Assembly (NCBI GenBank): GCA_028277325.1
Contig: JANQGL010000157.1
Coordinates: 1-7,099, forward strand
Length of the DNA stretch: 7,099 bases
Reading direction: 5' to 3'
Origin: Magnetospira sp.
GTDB taxonomy: Bacteria > Pseudomonadota > Alphaproteobacteria > Rhodospirillales > Magnetospiraceae
Position 1 is the stretch's first letter. Each line of letters starts with the position of its first letter. Positions 1 to 5,611 of the stretch are shown piece after piece. The position numbers and the translations under genes were made by a program. A model generated the notes under the pieces. The model saw only the letters and a program-made list of their open reading frames with translations, had not been told where the DNA came from and did no database searches.

Positions 1-429
1 GGCGATCTCCGCCGGATCGCCGCCGAGGGTGGCCAGGGCGACCGGCAGCACCCGCATGGCGGCGCCGTTGCCGGCATCATACGTGTTGACCGGCATTTCC
101 GTGGTGTCGCGGGCCCGGAAGGCGACGATGCCGCGCCGCACCGTGTGGCCGATGTCGACCGGGCGCGACGCCATCCAGGCGCTGAACGCCTGCGCCACGG
201 CGCGCGCCTCGACCCGGCCGGCGGCGCCGAGGATCGCCTCGCCGAGCGCCAGGCTCATCCCGGTGTCGTCGGTCACCCGGCCGCGCTTGAGGTGCAGCCA
301 GCCGCCGCCGACGATCTCGGCGTGGCGGCCGTGCCGGGCGGCGATCTCGCGCGGCGTCATGAACTCCACCGTGGCGCCGAGGGCGTCGCCGACGGCCACC
401 CCCAGGTAGGCGCCGCGCGCGCGATCCAT
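1..429 (-). CDS. draG: ADP-ribosyl-[dinitrogen reductase] glycohydrolase DraG, N-terminal part (cut by left window edge)
   Basis: DraG removes the ADP-ribose that DraT places on an arginine of nitrogenase Fe protein (NifH), so it switches nitrogenase back on after an ammonium or dark/energy shock; it acts in the cytoplasm and is held at the membrane by GlnB/GlnK and AmtB in known systems. The 143 residues visible cover about half of the usual ~295. Family signatures are clear: the VAVGDALGATVEFMT stretch (residues 12-25, with E22), the GGGWL motif (41-45), the metal-binding TDDT (53-56), SRPVDIG (88-94) and the DAGNGAAMR motif. The protein runs off the left edge with no stop. The start is uncertain: ATG at 429 lies 16 bases after the nifQ stop, while an in-frame ATG at 474 would add 15 residues and overlap the nifQ end; neither has a strong Shine-Dalgarno. 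It is last of five co-directional genes seen here. Two positions differ from R. rubrum DraG as I recall it: TDDTGM for TDDTEM, and H95 where R. rubrum has N100. Confidence 0.93.
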   Translation of the reverse strand, partial: MDRARGAYLGVAVGDALGATVEFMTPREIAARHGRHAEIVGGGWLHLKRGRVTDDTGMSLALGEAILGAAGRVEARAVAQAFSAWMASRPVDIGHTVRRGIVAFRARDTTEMPVNTYDAGNGAAMRVLPVALATLGGDPAEIA

Positions 430-445
430 CAGGCCGTGCCGGGGG

Positions 446-967
446 TCACGCCTCCGGGCCGAAACAGACGTCATAATCCACGCAGACCTCGCAGGACGGC
501 GACCGGCAGACGTAGATGCCCTCGGCCGCGCAGAGCTGTTTGTACAGGAACCTCTTCCATTTCATGTCGCGGTCGTTGCGCCGCGCCAGGGCCGGGAAGT
601 TGCGCCCCATCAGGGTCGTGAGGTCGTCGCGCGACCACAGGCCCAGGTCCTCCCACAGGTGGTCGCCGCCCATGCAGGCGGCGGCCACCAGGTCGGCCAT
701 CCACAACTCGGACGGCCGCCGCCCGGCCCGGTGGGTCAGCAGCAGCCAATGCAGGTCGCGGCGTTCCCAGGCCCGCTCCGGCGCCACCGCCCGCGTGGCG
801 GCGGTCCCGACGCGCATCGGAAACCCGGGGAAGTGGTTGCGGACCAGGCGCCGGAACTCGCCGGCCGGAAGGCCCATCCAGCGCGGCAGGACACCGCGCC
901 CGAACCGCCAGGAGGCCAGCATGCGGGCCAGGATCACGTCGTTGGCGTCGCCGCGCGCCCGCGCCAT
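446..967 (-). CDS. nifQ: NifQ, molybdenum donor for FeMo-cofactor synthesis
   Basis: NifQ carries a Mo-Fe-S cluster and delivers molybdenum to the NifEN/NifH machinery during FeMo-cofactor assembly in the cytoplasm. The 173-aa protein matches the family length (about 170-200). It has the NifQ landmark regions DHLWEDLGL (102-110), MKWKRFLYKQLC (135-146) and the C-terminal cysteine motif CRSPSCEVCVDYDVC (154-168), which is the family's C-x4-C-x2-C-x5-C cluster site, followed by CFGPEA at the very end. The reading frame stays open far upstream, but that extension is only the shadow of the FeSII gene; ATG at 965-967 is the only conventional start after the FeSII stop. No convincing ribosome binding site precedes it, so translation may be coupled to or re-initiate from the gene 44 bases upstream. 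It sits between the FeSII gene and draG in a nifB-led operon, which fits a role in cofactor supply. Confidence 0.95.
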   Translation of the reverse strand: MARARGDANDVILARMLASWRFGRGVLPRWMGLPAGEFRRLVRNHFPGFPMRVGTAATRAVAPERAWERRDLHWLLLTHRAGRRPSELWMADLVAAACMGGDHLWEDLGLWSRDDLTTLMGRNFPALARRNDRDMKWKRFLYKQLCAAEGIYVCRSPSCEVCVDYDVCFGPEA

Positions 968-1011
968 CAGGCGGCGCGCGGCGGCACGGCAGGCGCCGGG
1001 GACCGGCCGCC

Positions 1012-1359
1012 TCAGTACTCGACCAGGATGTCCTCGTCGCGCACGATCATCTGGCAGGCGAGGCGCCACTGGCTGGGGATGTCGTCGACGATCAGCCGGT
1101 CGATCTCGTCCTGGGTCAGCCTGCCCAGCTCCTTGAGCACCGCCTGTTCCTTGTCGGTCAAATGACACCCCATCTGCTCCTTGTCGCCAAGCGGCGTCAC
1201 CTTGATCGCGCAACTCCCACATTGGCCGTCCTCGCAGTCGAAGTTGATGGGAATGCGGTTCGTCCGGGCGATCTTGAGAACCGTCTCGGTGTGGCTGCCG
1301 GCCACCGCGTAGACGGTCTTGTCCTTGTATTCCGCGCTGCTGAAGGTGATCAAGGCCAT
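1012..1359 (-). CDS. fesII: Shethna-type [2Fe-2S] protein (FeSII), nitrogenase protection
   Basis: This 115-aa protein resembles Azotobacter FeSII (Shethna protein II, about 122 aa), which on oxidation binds the MoFe and Fe proteins into an inactive but oxygen-tolerant complex. Cluster cysteines are C42, C47 and C50 in DCEDGQCGSC, plus C102 in WRLACQ. Between them is the insert that sets FeSII apart from ordinary plant-type ferredoxins: HLTDKEQAVLKELGRL (66-81) leading to an acidic helix and a DIP motif (93-95). The C-terminus ends in DEDILVEY, as in FeSII, without the short tail of the Azotobacter protein. K12 and K14 near the N-terminus may correspond to the lysines implicated in nitrogenase binding. 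One extra cysteine (C65) lies in the insert. A strong AGAGGAG ribosome binding site (1367-1373) precedes ATG 1357-1359 and the gene starts 27 bases after the preceding ferredoxin. The protective role is inferred from homology; an electron-transfer role is the alternative. Confidence 0.85.
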   Translation of the reverse strand: MALITFSSAEYKDKTVYAVAGSHTETVLKIARTNRIPINFDCEDGQCGSCAIKVTPLGDKEQMGCHLTDKEQAVLKELGRLTQDEIDRLIVDDIPSQWRLACQMIVRDEDILVEY

Positions 1360-1386
1360 GGGGGTTCTCCTCTGTCGTTGGCCGGG

Positions 1387-1671
1387 TCAGGCCGGCTTCA
1401 CGGTCACGTCGCCCAGGATCTGCGCCTGGCAGGCCAGCCGGAAATGGCGCCCGGCCATGTTCTCCTTGAGCACCCTGTCCTCCAGCACCGAGGGTTCGGA
1501 CAGGTTGTTCCAGCCGTCCTCGACCTTCATCAGGCAGGTGCCGCAGTCGCATTCCCGGCAACCGTAGATGATGCCGGATCCGACCTTTTCCGACACCTCG
1601 ATCACCCGGGTGCCGACCGGCACGTTGACCGTCAGCTCGATGTCGGAGAACTTGATCTTCGCTTTCGCCAT
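1387..1671 (-). CDS. [2Fe-2S] ferredoxin, nif-associated, 94 aa
   Basis: A small soluble plant/adrenodoxin-type ferredoxin. The cluster site is C38, C43 and C46 within YGCRECDCGTC (C-x4-C-x2-C) with the fourth ligand C81 in FRLACQ, the standard spacing for a [2Fe-2S] beta-grasp ferredoxin. An additional cysteine, C41, lies inside the binding loop. The N-terminal beta strands (IKFSDIELTVNVPVG) and the C-terminal DVTVKP strand are complete, so the gene is intact. ATG at 1669-1671 is preceded by AAGGA about 10 bases upstream; the frame is open through nifB but that upstream part is a shadow. It lies 86 bases behind nifB and 27 ahead of the FeSII gene. A role as electron donor or cluster partner for NifB or nitrogenase is an inference from position; related nif ferredoxins are called FdxC/FdxD in other bacteria, but I cannot tell which orthologue this is. 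Confidence 0.88.
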   Translation of the reverse strand: MAKAKIKFSDIELTVNVPVGTRVIEVSEKVGSGIIYGCRECDCGTCLMKVEDGWNNLSEPSVLEDRVLKENMAGRHFRLACQAQILGDVTVKPA

Positions 1672-1729
1672 GGGAGAGGGGTCCTTTCGTTGTCCAGGCT
1701 CGCGTGGGGAGGGAGTCGGAACGGCCGCA

Positions 1730-1755
1730 GCGGCGGCGTCGGTCAACGCCGCCGC
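1730..1755. repeat. 10-bp-arm inverted repeat just after nifB
   Basis: GCGGCGGCGT (1730-1739) and ACGCCGCCGC (1746-1755) are perfect reverse complements separated by a 6-base loop. The hairpin starts 2 bases after the nifB stop codon (1758-1760) in the nifB-to-ferredoxin gap. On the minus strand no run of U follows it, so it does not look like an ordinary intrinsic terminator. It could stabilise the 3' end of a processed nifB message or partly attenuate read-through to the downstream genes; this is inferred from structure only. Confidence 0.55.
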
Positions 1756-1757
1756 GA

Positions 1758-3146
1758 TCAGCCGGCGGAACGGGAAACGGCGGCCGGCGGGTCGTCCAGG
1801 CGGCCGGCCTCGACCAGCTCCCGGTAGACGGCGCGCAGCGCCGGGACGACCGGCCGGTCGGCCTGGTCGCCGCTGGGCAGCAGGCCGGCGGACTCCAGAT
1901 GGCGCCAGGCGCCGAACCCGATCCTGGCGGCCAGCACCGCCGCGCAGCCGTCGAGCACCGCCGTCAGGTCGTCGTGGATCGACACCCCGTCGCGGTCGCG
2001 GCAGTCGGCGCCGCCGCAGGCGCGACGCATCTCGCGGATCTCCAGCAGGCGCACCGCGCGCGGGCCCACCTCGTAGATGCGGAACCGGGGGGCGTGGCCC
2101 AGGTCCAGGTCCACCTCCTCGCCGGTCGCGGTCGCCACCGCGATGCGGGCCGGCGCCGTCGACCGATCGATCTCGTCGCCGTCGTCCGGCGCCGCCTCGG
2201 TCCCGGCGATGGCCTCCAGGGTGAATTCCTGGCCCAGGTCCTCGCCCAGCAGGCCCACCGCGTCGGCCCGGCACTGGCGGCAGTGGCGCATCATCCGCAT
2301 GTCGCCGCCGCAGGCGTCCCGCAGGGCGGCGAGTTCCTCCGGAGTCGGTCCGCGCTGCCCGGCAAGGCCGTAATGCGTGCCGTGCTCGGCCTCGGCGATC
2401 AGCGGCACCACGTTGTGCAGAAAGGCACCCCGCTCGCGCACGAAGGCCGAAACCTCCCGGAGGTGCCGGTCGTTGACACCCGGGATCATCACCGAGTTGA
2501 TCTTGACCAGAACGCCCCGCTCGACCAGCATCTCCAGGCCCCGGCGCTGCCGGTCGATCAGCACCTCGGCCGCCTTGCGGCCGCGCAGCCGGCGATGGTT
2601 CCAGAAAATCCACGGATAGATGCGTGCCCCGAGCTCCGGATCGAGAGCGTTCATGGTGATCGTCACATGGTCGACCCCGAGGGCGACCAACTCGTCCACG
2701 TGGTCCGGCAGGGCCAGGCCGTTGGTGGACATGCAGAGCCGCAATCCGGGGAACTCGGCCGCCACCCGGCGGAAGGTCTCGAACGTTCGCCGCGGGTTGG
2801 CCAGCGGATCGCCGGGGCCGGCGATGCCGAGCACCGACAGCTTCGGCACCCGGACCGCCACCGCGCGCAGCTTGCGCAGCGCCTGCTCGGGGGTCAGCAG
2901 CTCCGACACCACGCCGGGCCGCGACTCGTTGGCACAGTCGTATTTTCGGTTGCAGTAGTTGCACTGGATGTTGCAGGCCGGGGCGACCGCCAGGTGCATG
3001 CGGGCGTGGGTGTGGTGCGCCTCTTCGGAATAGCAGGGATGGTCGCGCACGCGGGCCGCGAGGTCGGCCGGCAGCGGCCCGTCGCCGCGTCCCGAACAGC
3101 CCCCCGACGGGCGCCCCTTCGATCCTTCCAGTACGGTCAACTGCAT
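1758..3146 (-). CDS. nifB: NifB, radical SAM NifB-co synthase with NifX-like domain
   Basis: NifB fuses two [4Fe-4S] clusters with an SAM-derived carbide and sulfite-derived sulfur to make NifB-co, the [8Fe-9S-C] core of FeMo-cofactor. The 462-aa protein has a short GC-rich N-terminus with GCSG, then HPCYSEEAHH (37-45), the radical SAM CNIQCNYC motif (C58, C62, C65), KYDCANESRPG (68-78) typical of NifB, the glycine-rich GPGDPLANP (110-118), a conserved TITMNALDP stretch, and the CRQC pair (C289, C292) that with C38/C71-region residues would hold the accessory clusters. Residues ~334-448 form the NifX/NafY-like domain found fused in proteobacterial NifB. The start at 3144-3146 is chosen because GGGAGAG sits 5 bases upstream and because the longer start at 3194 falls inside the sigma54 promoter, so it would not be transcribed. 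It leads the nifB-ferredoxin-FeSII-nifQ-draG run and should be activated by NifA under low oxygen and nitrogen limitation. Confidence 0.96.
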   Translation of the reverse strand: MQLTVLEGSKGRPSGGCSGRGDGPLPADLAARVRDHPCYSEEAHHTHARMHLAVAPACNIQCNYCNRKYDCANESRPGVVSELLTPEQALRKLRAVAVRVPKLSVLGIAGPGDPLANPRRTFETFRRVAAEFPGLRLCMSTNGLALPDHVDELVALGVDHVTITMNALDPELGARIYPWIFWNHRRLRGRKAAEVLIDRQRRGLEMLVERGVLVKINSVMIPGVNDRHLREVSAFVRERGAFLHNVVPLIAEAEHGTHYGLAGQRGPTPEELAALRDACGGDMRMMRHCRQCRADAVGLLGEDLGQEFTLEAIAGTEAAPDDGDEIDRSTAPARIAVATATGEEVDLDLGHAPRFRIYEVGPRAVRLLEIREMRRACGGADCRDRDGVSIHDDLTAVLDGCAAVLAARIGFGAWRHLESAGLLPSGDQADRPVVPALRAVYRELVEAGRLDDPPAAVSRSAG

Positions 3147-3151
3147 CTGCG

Positions 3152-3158
3152 CTCTCCC
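3152..3158 (-). promoter_or_regulatory. Ribosome binding site that decides the nifB start
   Basis: On the minus strand GGGAGAG ends 5 bases before ATG 3144-3146. The upstream ATGs at 3194 and 3185 lack a comparable site and lie before or within the promoter, so this one supports the 462-aa NifB. Confidence 0.7.
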
Positions 3159-3186
3159 GATCCGACGATGGTCTCGGGAGGCCATT

Positions 3187-3204
3187 ATGCACATTGCGTG
3201 CCGA
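3187..3204 (-). promoter_or_regulatory. Sigma54 (RpoN) -24/-12 promoter of nifB
   Basis: The minus strand reads TCGGCACGCAATGTGCAT, a close match to the TTGGCACG-N4-TTGCA consensus. The invariant GG (3202-3201) and GC (3190-3189) are exactly 12 bases apart, the spacing sigma54 requires. Transcription would start near 3177, leaving a leader of about 31 bases that holds the nifB ribosome binding site. Sigma54 promoters need an activator; the NifA-type sites upstream supply this. Confidence 0.85.
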
Positions 3205-3219
3205 CTTCCGAAGACACCC

Positions 3220-3232
3220 TATTCTATTGATA
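3220..3232 (-). promoter_or_regulatory. Candidate IHF site between promoter and activator sites
   Basis: The minus strand reads TATCAATAGAATA, which fits the IHF consensus WATCAA-N4-TTR with one mismatch. It lies about 48 bases before the predicted nifB start of transcription, between the sigma54 promoter and the NifA sites, where IHF bends DNA in known nif promoters. The surrounding bases are AT-rich compared with the rest of the window. IHF consensus matches are common by chance, so this stays tentative. Confidence 0.5.
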
Positions 3233-3259
3233 AATCGAAAGTATTCCGGAACTGCCCGG

Positions 3260-3275
3260 TGCCGCGAATGCGACA
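3260..3275. promoter_or_regulatory. Second, degenerate NifA activator site (TGC-N10-ACA)
   Basis: TGC-CGCGAATGCG-ACA matches five of six bases of TGT-N10-ACA. It is centred about 32 bp (three helical turns) from the perfect copy, at roughly -90 relative to the predicted nifB transcription start, on the same DNA face. Confidence 0.5.
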
Positions 3276-3304
3276 GCGCGGCGGGCGGACCTGTCGCATT
3301 CGCG
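3263..3304. repeat. 14-bp perfect inverted repeat holding both NifA sites
   Basis: CGCGAATGCGACAG (3263-3276) and CTGTCGCATTCGCG (3291-3304) are exact reverse complements with a 14-base spacer. Each arm covers most of one NifA-type site, so the two sites face each other. It could simply be a duplicated operator in opposite orientation, or it could bind a further regulator or form a cruciform. Confidence 0.75.
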
Positions 3305-3307
3305 ACA
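3292..3307. promoter_or_regulatory. NifA upstream activator sequence (TGT-N10-ACA)
   Basis: TGTCGCATTCGCGACA is an exact TGT-N10-ACA match and is itself a 6-bp inverted repeat around ATTC. It lies about 90 bp upstream of the -24 element, around -121 from the predicted nifB transcription start, within the usual NifA activation range. Confidence 0.8.
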
Positions 3308-3350
3308 AGCCGCACAACCGCCAGCCGGGATTGTCGGAGCGCTTTCTCAA

Positions 3351-3379
3351 TTGTATGCAGTTATCCTATCGGATATGAT
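3351..3379 (+). promoter_or_regulatory. Candidate sigma70-type promoter for the chemoreceptor gene
   Basis: TTGTAT (3351-3356), a 17-base spacer and TATGAT (3374-3379) resemble a -35/-10 pair; the -10 is five of six, the -35 only three of six. It lies in the only strongly AT-rich patch of the control region and would start transcription near 3386, giving a leader of about 68 bases. A small inverted repeat TATCC-TATC-GGATA (3362-3375) fills the spacer and touches the -10, and could be an operator. Confidence 0.4.
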
Positions 3380-3442
3380 ATTATATTGTTGTGTCGCGAT
3401 ATTCCAGGGCTTCGAGCGACCTGAGGGCGGCATCCGGAAAAA

Positions 3443-3450
3443 GGGGGGGG
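3443..3450 (+). promoter_or_regulatory. G8 run at the ribosome binding position of the chemoreceptor gene
   Basis: Eight G residues follow AAAAA and end 3 bases before ATG 3454-3456 (then AAG). The end of the run with AAG serves as a purine-rich ribosome binding site. The run decides ATG 3454 over the GTG at 3391, whose extra 21 residues do not resemble a chemoreceptor N-terminus. Homopolymer runs of this length can change by slippage, altering the spacing to the start. Confidence 0.5.
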
Positions 3451-3453
3451 AAG

Positions 3454-5607
3454 ATGTCGAAGTTCAACATTTCGCTGAAACTGCCGGTCATGGTGGTCGC
3501 GCTGTCGCTGCTGACCGCCATTGTTTTGGGGATCATCGCCTACCTGCAGTCCGAATCGTCATTGAGACAATCGGCCATGAACAAGCTTTCGGCGGTCCAG
3601 GAATCCCGGATCCACGAGTTGAACGGCTACCTCCAATCGATCGTCGACGACGTTCACCTGATGTCGCGCAACCAAATGGTGATCGACGCCCTGGAGGCCT
3701 TCGAAGCCGGCTGGGAGGGACTCGGCGGCGATCCGACCGCGCGGCTGCAAGAGCTCTACATCACCGGCAACCCGAACCCCGCTGGCGAGAAGCACCGCCT
3801 CGACGCGGCGCCGGACGGCAGCGCCTACAGCGCCACCCACGCCCGGTTCCATCCCTATTTCCGCGACTACCTCGAGGGCCGGGGCTACTACGACATCTTT
3901 CTCGTCGACGTCTCCGGGCGCATTGTCTACACCGTTTTCAAGGAGAACGACTTCGCCACCAACCTGATCGACGGCCGCTGGAAGGACAGCGACATCGGTC
4001 GCCTGGTGCGCGACCTGGCGGCCGACTTCCGATCGAACCGCGTCGCGGCCACCGATTTCGCCCCCTACGCACCGAGCAACGGCGCCGCGGCGTCGTTCAT
4101 CGGCGCGCCGGTGTTCGACCGCGACGGCGGCCGTATCGGATTCCTCGTATTCCAGATGCCGGTCGGGCGGATCAACGCCATCATGCAGAATCAGGCCGGC
4201 ATGGGCGAATCGGGCGAGGCCTACATCGTCGGCCAGGACCGCCTGATGCGCAGCGATTCGCGGTTCAGCGACGACTCGACGATCCTCAAGCAGCGTATCG
4301 ACACCGAGCAGGTGCGCGCCGCGCTGAACGGCGAAACCGGTGCCCTGACCGGAATCGACTACCGCGGCGTGGCGGTACTGGCCGCCTTCGGGCCGCTGGA
4401 ATTCCAGGGCCTGCGCTGGGGCGTGCTGTCCGAGATCGACGCCGCGGAGGTGGACCGGCCGGTCGTCGACATGCGCAATTTCCTGCTCCTGGCGGTGCTC
4501 GGGCTGGCGGTCGTCATCTCGGCCCTGGGCATCGCTTTCGCGCGCACGGTCACCCGACCCATCGACGGCATGACGCGGACCATGAACGTGCTCGCCAGCG
4601 GGGACCTGGCGATCGAGATTCCGTCGCGCGAGCGCGGCGACGAGATCGGCCGCATGGCCACCGCCGTCCAGGTGTTCAAGGAGAACGCGATCCGGGTCAA
4701 GGAGATGGAAGCCGAACAGGCGGAGCTGAAGCGCCAGGCCGAGGCCCAGCGCAAGGCGGCGATGCTGCAGATGGCCGACACCTTCGAACGCAGCGTCGGC
4801 AAGGTGGTCGACACGGTGACCTCGGCGGCCACCGAACTCCAGGCCGCGTCCAGCCAGATGGCCGCCACCGCGACCGAGACCAGCAGCCAGGCGACGACCG
4901 TGGCCGGCGCCTCGGAGCAGGCGTCGACCAACGTCGAGACGGTGGCCGCCTCGGCCGAACAGCTCACCGCCTCCATCAACGACATCGCGCAGCAGGTGGC
5001 GCGCTCCTCCCAGGTCGCGGTGCAAGCCGACGACGAGGCGTCGACCACCACCCGCTCTGTGCGCGAGCTGTCGGACAACGTCCAGAAGATCGGCGAGATC
5101 GTCGATCTCATCAACGACATCGCCGAGCAGACCAATCTCCTGGCCCTCAACGCGACCATCGAGGCGGCGCGGGCCGGCGACGCCGGGAAGGGCTTCGCCG
5201 TGGTCGCCTCCGAGGTCAAGAACCTGGCCAACCAGACCGCCCGCGCGACCGACGAAATCGGCACCCAGATCGGCGCCGTTCAGGCCGGCACCGACGATGC
5301 CGTGAAGGCGATCGAATCGATCGCCGGCATCATCTCGGAAATGAGCGAGATCTCCTCCACCGTCGCCTCGGCGGTACAGGAGCAGACGGCGGCCACCAAC
5401 GAGATCGCCCGCAACGTCGAACAGGCCTCGCAGGGCACCGCCGAGGTGTCGTCCAGCATCGCCACCGTGCAGGAGGGAACACAGAACACCGGCGCCGCCG
5501 CCACCCAGATCCAGACCTCGGCCGGTGACCTCTCGCGGCAGGCGGAAATCCTGCGCGCCGAGGTGGCCCGCTTCCTCGCCGAGGTCCGCGACGATTCCGC
5601 GGCCTGA
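3454..5607 (+). CDS. Methyl-accepting chemotaxis protein with periplasmic Cache-type sensor
   Basis: A complete 717-aa transmembrane chemoreceptor that would control the CheA kinase and so swimming direction. Segments in order: short cytoplasmic start; TM1 (about 10-31, LPVMVVALSLLTAIVLGII); a ~300-residue periplasmic domain (about 35-338) whose long N-terminal helix, FLVDVSGRIVYTVFKE strand and GFLVFQMPVGRIN stretch look like a double Cache sensor; TM2 (about 343-362); HAMP (about 362-416, with TRPIDGMTRTM and GDEIGRM); an amphipathic linker coiled coil (about 415-445, rich in E/Q/K/A); and the MCP signalling domain with the conserved hairpin tip EQTNLLALNATIEAARAG (558-575) followed by GKGFAVVASEVK. 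There is no NWETF-type tail for CheR/CheB docking; it ends in RDDSAA. The ligand cannot be told from sequence. It is divergent from nifB and shares its control region, which may hint at taxis linked to nitrogen fixation conditions, but no sigma54 promoter faces this gene. Confidence 0.96.
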   Translation: MSKFNISLKLPVMVVALSLLTAIVLGIIAYLQSESSLRQSAMNKLSAVQESRIHELNGYLQSIVDDVHLMSRNQMVIDALEAFEAGWEGLGGDPTARLQELYITGNPNPAGEKHRLDAAPDGSAYSATHARFHPYFRDYLEGRGYYDIFLVDVSGRIVYTVFKENDFATNLIDGRWKDSDIGRLVRDLAADFRSNRVAATDFAPYAPSNGAAASFIGAPVFDRDGGRIGFLVFQMPVGRINAIMQNQAGMGESGEAYIVGQDRLMRSDSRFSDDSTILKQRIDTEQVRAALNGETGALTGIDYRGVAVLAAFGPLEFQGLRWGVLSEIDAAEVDRPVVDMRNFLLLAVLGLAVVISALGIAFARTVTRPIDGMTRTMNVLASGDLAIEIPSRERGDEIGRMATAVQVFKENAIRVKEMEAEQAELKRQAEAQRKAAMLQMADTFERSVGKVVDTVTSAATELQAASSQMAATATETSSQATTVAGASEQASTNVETVAASAEQLTASINDIAQQVARSSQVAVQADDEASTTTRSVRELSDNVQKIGEIVDLINDIAEQTNLLALNATIEAARAGDAGKGFAVVASEVKNLANQTARATDEIGTQIGAVQAGTDDAVKAIESIAGIISEMSEISSTVASAVQEQTAATNEIARNVEQASQGTAEVSSSIATVQEGTQNTGAAATQIQTSAGDLSRQAEILRAEVARFLAEVRDDSAA

Positions 5608-5611
5608 TCGT

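Noticed and set aside
968..1561. Long upstream extension of the nifQ frame
   Set aside because: It overlaps the FeSII and ferredoxin genes in another frame and shows no protein-like composition; nifQ starts at 967.
1704..3230. A 508-codon plus-strand open frame opposite nifB
   Set aside because: Antisense shadow of nifB with no domain; the NifB motifs on the other strand are unambiguous.
3228..3240. TTGATAAATCGAA as a possible FNR/FixK box
   Set aside because: The second half-site does not match ATCAA at the required N4 spacing.
1387..3315. A 642-codon minus-strand open frame covering nifB and the ferredoxin
   Set aside because: Only its last 94 codons are real (the ferredoxin); the remainder is an arginine/glycine/proline-rich shadow of nifB caused by high GC.
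3327..3342. A GG-N10-GC spacing on the plus strand that might be a sigma54 promoter for the chemoreceptor
   Set aside because: Only the GG and GC match; the flanking bases of both elements do not fit the consensus.
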